From the IMG/VR virus record IMGVR_UViG_3300036782_000146, positions 1-41,677 of that record: a DNA stretch of 41,677 nucleotides; one strand, written 5' to 3'. Origin of the DNA: a virus. A program made the position numbers and the translations under genes. Below are positions 38,670-41,677 of this stretch, piece after piece. Position 1 is the first letter of the stretch. Each line of letters starts with the position of its first letter. A model generated the notes under the pieces. It worked only from the letters and a program-made list of their open reading frames with translations. It ran no database searches and was not told where the DNA came from.

Positions 38670-39482
38670 TCAGAAGTCGAAGCTTCGGTTCTCCGGTTTA
38701 GGTGATCGTTTCTTTCTAGGCGGCGGCGGATCGAACTCTCCGTCCATATCCATGCCTTCCAGTTCCCACAGCTCTTCATCGGTGAGCTGTCGCCCCATCT
38801 CGACGACGTTATCCGGCATCAGTAAATCTGGACTGTCGTTCTTCACATTCCCCACGTCCTTGCTCACCCTCCATGCGGTCATCTTCTCAGCGTCAAACGG
38901 GCGAAGTAGATCGAGCGGCGGACGGTCAGGATCTCCGCGAAGCCAGCGATCGTAATCCTTCTGCGGAATGATCACCGGCATCCTGTCGTGCAGCGGTTGA
39001 ACTACTTCGTTCGGATCGGTGGTAATCACCGTGAACGTCAGTAGTTCCGTCGCTGTTTTTCGATCTGTCCACTTCTCCCATAGGCCAGCCAGCGCATACG
39101 GATGGCCGTCTTTCATCGCGATCGCGAAGGGCTGCTTGTTCTTCGCGTCGATCTTCACCCACTCATAAAAAGCATCCGCAGGCACAAGGCAGCGGCGGTA
39201 CTTGATGGCTTCTCTGAACGCTGGCGCGGTGGTGATCGTCTCCGCCTTGGCATTGATCGTGCGTAGGCCGATCTTCTCGTCTCTACTCCAGTAAGGAATC
39301 AGTCCCCACCGCATGAGCACTAGTTCGCGCTCACGGGTGTCTCGATTCAATCTGACGACTGGCTGAACGGTCCGTGGCGCGACGTTCCACGACGGCCCGA
39401 AATCGGGCAGGGAAGGACCGTGAACAGCGAAGTGCTCTGCAATGCGTTGTTTGTCAGAACGGCGTGCGTAGCGACCGCAAAT
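38670..39482 (-). CDS. SRAP/YedK-like DNA-protein crosslink protein with an ATT start codon
   Basis: This encodes 270 residues, starting MCGRYARRS if ATT 39482 is used. SRAP proteins form a covalent link to abasic sites through Cys2, exposed when the first Met is removed. The catalytic set is here: C2, N77 and E81 (INAKAET), E107 (FYEW), H165 (PLHDRMP), close to E. coli YedK numbering. ACCTCC at 39489-39494 is a perfect ribosome-binding site 6 bases from ATT. An in-frame TGA lies 18 bases upstream, and only GTC, GGA, GGT, GGC and ATC codons intervene. So no ATG, GTG or TTG start can give Cys2. The TTG at 39350 would lose it. Confidence 0.85.
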   Translation of the reverse strand: MCGRYARRSDKQRIAEHFAVHGPSLPDFGPSWNVAPRTVQPVVRLNRDTRERELVLMRWGLIPYWSRDEKIGLRTINAKAETITTAPAFREAIKYRRCLVPADAFYEWVKIDAKNKQPFAIAMKDGHPYALAGLWEKWTDRKTATELLTFTVITTDPNEVVQPLHDRMPVIIPQKDYDRWLRGDPDRPPLDLLRPFDAEKMTAWRVSKDVGNVKNDSPDLLMPDNVVEMGRQLTDEELWELEGMDMDGEFDPPPPRKKRSPKPENRSFDF

Positions 39483-39497
39483 GATGCCACCTCCGAC

Positions 39498-39692
39498 TCA
39501 TAACTCGCCGCTGTAAGTAGCCTCTATGATGCGTCGCGCCAGACTCACTGAGTGGCTAATGATGCTCCGCGCCATAGGACTGTTCATGAGCCTTTGGTCA
39601 GAAAAATCAAGGCGTGCGAATTTCACGGCGGCGATCATGCCAGCGACCACTGCCACAGTCGAGGGGCGAATCGATTCCTTTGTCTGCGTCAT
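39498..39692 (-). CDS. Small hypothetical protein upstream of SRAP
   Basis: This encodes 64 residues from ATG 39692, overlapping the stop of the previous gene as ATGA. It has a mildly hydrophobic segment (VAVVAGMIAAVKFA) and a helical second half. It ends with the TGA at 39498-39500, which is in the same frame as the SRAP gene and only six codons from its start. No family is recognised. Confidence 0.5.
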   Translation of the reverse strand: MTQTKESIRPSTVAVVAGMIAAVKFARLDFSDQRLMNSPMARSIISHSVSLARRIIEATYSGEL

Positions 39693-39895
39693 TGTCGACT
39701 CTGTAGAGATCTCGTCACGTCCCAGGACGGTTGGCCGAGGAATACTTCAGTCGAGGCGATGTAGGAGCGGCGCTCCAGGCACACGGGGCAGCGGACCGTG
39801 ACGGAGCCGACGGGAGCGTCAACAGCAATAGGGATGCACCGCTTGCACCCCTTGCATCGGACGACTTGAACTCGATTGCGCTCAGGAGCTGGCAT
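39689..39895 (-). CDS. Small zinc-ribbon protein
   Basis: This encodes 68 residues from ATG 39895; the frame is open further upstream, and the ribosome-binding site is weak. CKGCKRC and CPVC, about 20 residues apart, form a zinc ribbon (VVRCKGCKRCIPIAV, VTVRCPVCLERRSY). Its stop overlaps the next start. It begins the short leftward run that leads to SRAP. Confidence 0.55.
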   Translation of the reverse strand: MPAPERNRVQVVRCKGCKRCIPIAVDAPVGSVTVRCPVCLERRSYIASTEVFLGQPSWDVTRSLQSRQ

Positions 39896-40030
39896 ACCCA
39901 CAGGGTAGCGCTGAGGGCTGTGAAAAGGCAAACAAAAGGCGAAAACGGTTGGCGCTTGTAAATCAGCGGGGTCCTCCATCGCGTCCTTGAAGTGGCTGGG
40001 TTGTACGAATCGTTTAGGCGAAGTGCTAAG

Positions 40031-40645
40031 TTAACTCGACTTGAAATCTAGTAAGACCGGCTTCCGAGTCGGCGCAAAATCTTCGTCCACGATTGCCGCG
40101 TTCACAAAGAGCGTGGTTTTGGTCGACAGCGTGCCGTACGCGCTGTGCACGTGCCCAAAGCAATGCAGGCGAGGCTTGATGCGGAGCACAGTACGTCGGA
40201 GAGCGGCACATCCCTGGTCCGCATCCAGCACACCCTGCGGCGCTCCGTGGGTCATCAGGATGTCGGTATCGGCGGGGATGGTGCTGTACAGCTTCTCGCG
40301 ATCAGCCTCGTTGCTCATACCGAACGCTCCGCCGTAGAGCGGGGTGATTGGGCTACCAAAGATCTTGATACCCTCGATCGTGACCGACTCATTGAGCAGC
40401 AGTGTTGCGTTGCTCAGACGTCGCCGCCATCCCTCCGGATCTGCCTGCACCGGATACTCGTGATTCCCACAAGTTACGACCTTGAATCGGGCAGGCTGCT
40501 CGCCGATCCAGTCGTTGAACGCGTCCATCGCCGCGACACTTTTTCCGAAAAAGGACCAGTCCCCACAGTGGAGCAACATTTCGCACGGAGGGATCGTCAG
40601 CTCATTTTCGAGCTGGTGCGTGTCTGAGACTATGCAGATGCGCAT
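40031..40645 (-). CDS. Calcineurin-like metallophosphoesterase
   Basis: This encodes 204 residues. All metal ligands of the family are visible: D8 and H10 (SDTH), D29 (CGDW), N61 and H62 (CGNHE), H133 (MTHGAP), H165 and H167 (GHVH). It resembles the compact MPPED/UPF0046-like subgroup of phosphodiesterases. The substrate is unknown; nucleotides or a host signal are possible. No ribosome-binding site is seen upstream of ATG 40645, so the start may be leaderless or further upstream. It is a likely accessory gene of the prophage. Confidence 0.85.
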   Translation of the reverse strand: MRICIVSDTHQLENELTIPPCEMLLHCGDWSFFGKSVAAMDAFNDWIGEQPARFKVVTCGNHEYPVQADPEGWRRRLSNATLLLNESVTIEGIKIFGSPITPLYGGAFGMSNEADREKLYSTIPADTDILMTHGAPQGVLDADQGCAALRRTVLRIKPRLHCFGHVHSAYGTLSTKTTLFVNAAIVDEDFAPTRKPVLLDFKSS

Positions 40646-40816
40646 TCGGAGGGGAAGATCGGTGGCCAGCAGGTCGCGTCAACAGCCTGCTGGCCTTCGC
40701 TCGGGTGCTACTAAATCGGTAGAGCCCACTGCACCGGGAGGGACGCAACCCTTCCCGGTCCAGAGTATAGCCAGCGATCTGAAATCACGCAAATACGCAC
40801 AGTTTGAAAAGACGAA

Positions 40817-40859
40817 GCCCGCCCCTGATCGTTCGCAGCCGATCAGGGGCGGGCTTTTT
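40817..40859. terminator. Strong intrinsic terminator, probably bidirectional
   Basis: The 15-base arms 40817-40831 and 40840-40854 (GCCCGCCCC..., ...GGGGCGGGC) are perfectly complementary with an 8-base loop and are followed by TTTTT on the plus strand. On the minus strand the stem is followed by TTCGTCTTTTC. It lies just after the end of the leftward gene 40898-41677 and would stop it from running into 40031-40645. The rest of 40646-40897 holds only a weaker hairpin at 40734-40758. Confidence 0.8.
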
Positions 40860-40897
40860 GTGCGTGCACGCATAAGACTAGACCTGCGAGAAGTGTG

Positions 40898-41677
40898 TCA
40901 GTAAGTTGGTCCGTCATGCATCATCTGCTGTGCATCGTCCATGTCCCACTGAAGGTCCTGTAAAGCCCAGTTCAAGTTATTTATCTGCGTTTGGCGTACC
41001 GTCCTACGCATTTCTGCCGCAGAAACTGGTCTTCTATAGGCCTTCTTGGTTGCATCATCTAACATTTCAAATTCCTCGGCATCGTTGTACGCGACTCCGG
41101 GGAGGGTGCAGTCAGTCGTCAGGTCGTCTGATTCTTCGTTGCACCCTGGCGAATCCTTCCTCCATCGATAAAGTGAATCTCTGTAGAAGTCTGCGCCGTT
41201 CCAAAGGAATTCCGTGTCTTGTCTCCGCGCTCTTGCGGGAGTCACCGTAGCCCTACGCTTTGGAAGAACGTGAGATGCCACTAGCTGTTTTGGCTCACCC
41301 GCATCCTCCCACCTATCAGCGGCGGTCGCGTCGTCAGCAGTGAGCTTACAGACCTCGGGGTACTCGTTCGGGCCAATAGTGTCTTGCCCGGGTACACATC
41401 TTTGAGGGCCACTATCCCTGACCCACTGTCTCTCCCTTTGGGCGTCCTGCGTGTATTCCAGGCGGTACCGAACCCCGCCAACCCAATAGATGTGGTGGTT
41501 CTTCCGCTGCACTGGCTGTTCTGAGGTTGAGCTGGCCGCCTGCGGAGCGTCAGGGGATACGCTCCGATGTGCGATGACAGCGAAGACGATGAAAATGACA
41601 AGGCCCACCAGAAGCAGGGTCTTCGCCGGGCGCTGCGGGTCACGGGTGGGTGGTGGTGAGTCGAGCAAGCTATTCAT
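40898..41677 (-). CDS. Membrane-anchored hypothetical protein
   Basis: This encodes 259 residues; the window ends exactly at its start codon, so its promoter lies outside. A polar, Pro-rich N-terminus is followed by one membrane helix (TLLLVGLVIFIVFAVIA, residues about 20-36). A large outer part contains a YWVGGVRYRLEY strand, four cysteines (RCVP, EVCK, GCNE, DCTL), and acidic, Trp/Asp/Gln-rich ends. No family is recognised. It may be prophage accessory or host sequence at the right boundary. Confidence 0.6.
   Translation of the reverse strand: MNSLLDSPPPTRDPQRPAKTLLLVGLVIFIVFAVIAHRSVSPDAPQAASSTSEQPVQRKNHHIYWVGGVRYRLEYTQDAQRERQWVRDSGPQRCVPGQDTIGPNEYPEVCKLTADDATAADRWEDAGEPKQLVASHVLPKRRATVTPARARRQDTEFLWNGADFYRDSLYRWRKDSPGCNEESDDLTTDCTLPGVAYNDAEEFEMLDDATKKAYRRPVSAAEMRRTVRQTQINNLNWALQDLQWDMDDAQQMMHDGPTY

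Noticed and set aside
40700-40775. tRNA-like stretch (GGTAGAGC followed by a hairpin)
   Set aside because: I could not form an acceptor stem, anticodon arm and T-arm together. Only the hairpin 40734-40758 is convincing.

Overview
The window reads as a nearly complete temperate contractile-tailed phage (prophage), about 41.7 kb, running from an integrase at the left edge to a leftward block of accessory genes at the right edge. The host is probably an Acidobacteriota (Terriglobia-like) bacterium. That is inferred from the integrase, whose N-terminal domain and cysteine-rich insertion before the HxxR motif look like those I know from that phylum, and from fairly high G+C. No search was possible. 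There are no rRNA or tRNA genes and no CRISPR array.

Layout. 1-3.7 kb: tyrosine integrase, an exported protein, an excisionase-like protein and a membrane-anchored protein. 3.8-6.3 kb: a leftward operon of small proteins plus a winged-helix replication-initiator-like protein. 6.3-6.94 kb: a divergent control region with an 18-bp palindrome, six iteron-like repeats phased every 20-21 bp, a TATATATA element and a concentric double-dyad operator candidate. 6.94-9.4 kb: a rightward early operon of small proteins (a degenerate HNH-like protein, a zinc-ribbon protein) ending in a sigma-70-like factor. 9.4-9.8 kb: about 400 bp without a gene, rich in stem-loops, the last of which hides a ribosome-binding site. 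9.8-12.2 kb: small membrane proteins, small terminase, a serine recombinase with its own dyad site, and small leftward genes. 12.2-19.5 kb: packaging and head module (TerL, DUF1073 portal, MuF-like, DUF2213 protease with nested scaffold, decoration-like protein, DUF2184 capsid, DUF4054 connector). 19.5-31.2 kb: neck, sheath, tube, chaperone frameshift pair, short tape measure with an SLT domain, hub, gp138-like spike, gp25-like, baseplate J and DUF2612. 31.2-37.2 kb: fibre adaptor and two very large fibre/tailspike proteins. 37.3-41.7 kb: a membrane/coiled-coil protein and a leftward accessory block (three-helix membrane protein, two zinc-ribbon proteins, SRAP/YedK-like protein, metallophosphoesterase, anchored protein).

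How it works together. Integrase and the excisionase-like protein would control integration. The Rep-like protein and the iterons would control replication. The phage sigma-like factor, encoded just before the structured leader, is well placed to switch on the packaging and virion operon. The virion module belongs to the family of simple myoviruses with DUF1073/DUF2213/DUF2184/DUF3383/gp138 components.

Most notable points: (i) three fibre-like proteins begin with Sec signal peptides and two are very cysteine-rich, unusual for tail parts assembled in the cytoplasm; (ii) an SRAP gene whose only plausible start codon is ATT; (iii) a canonical U UUU UUC slippery site joining two tail-chaperone frames; (iv) a structured 5' leader with a sequestered ribosome-binding site; (v) a family of hairpins with a shared TTYGCATTT tail at gene boundaries; (vi) a 26-bp dyad directly upstream of the serine recombinase.
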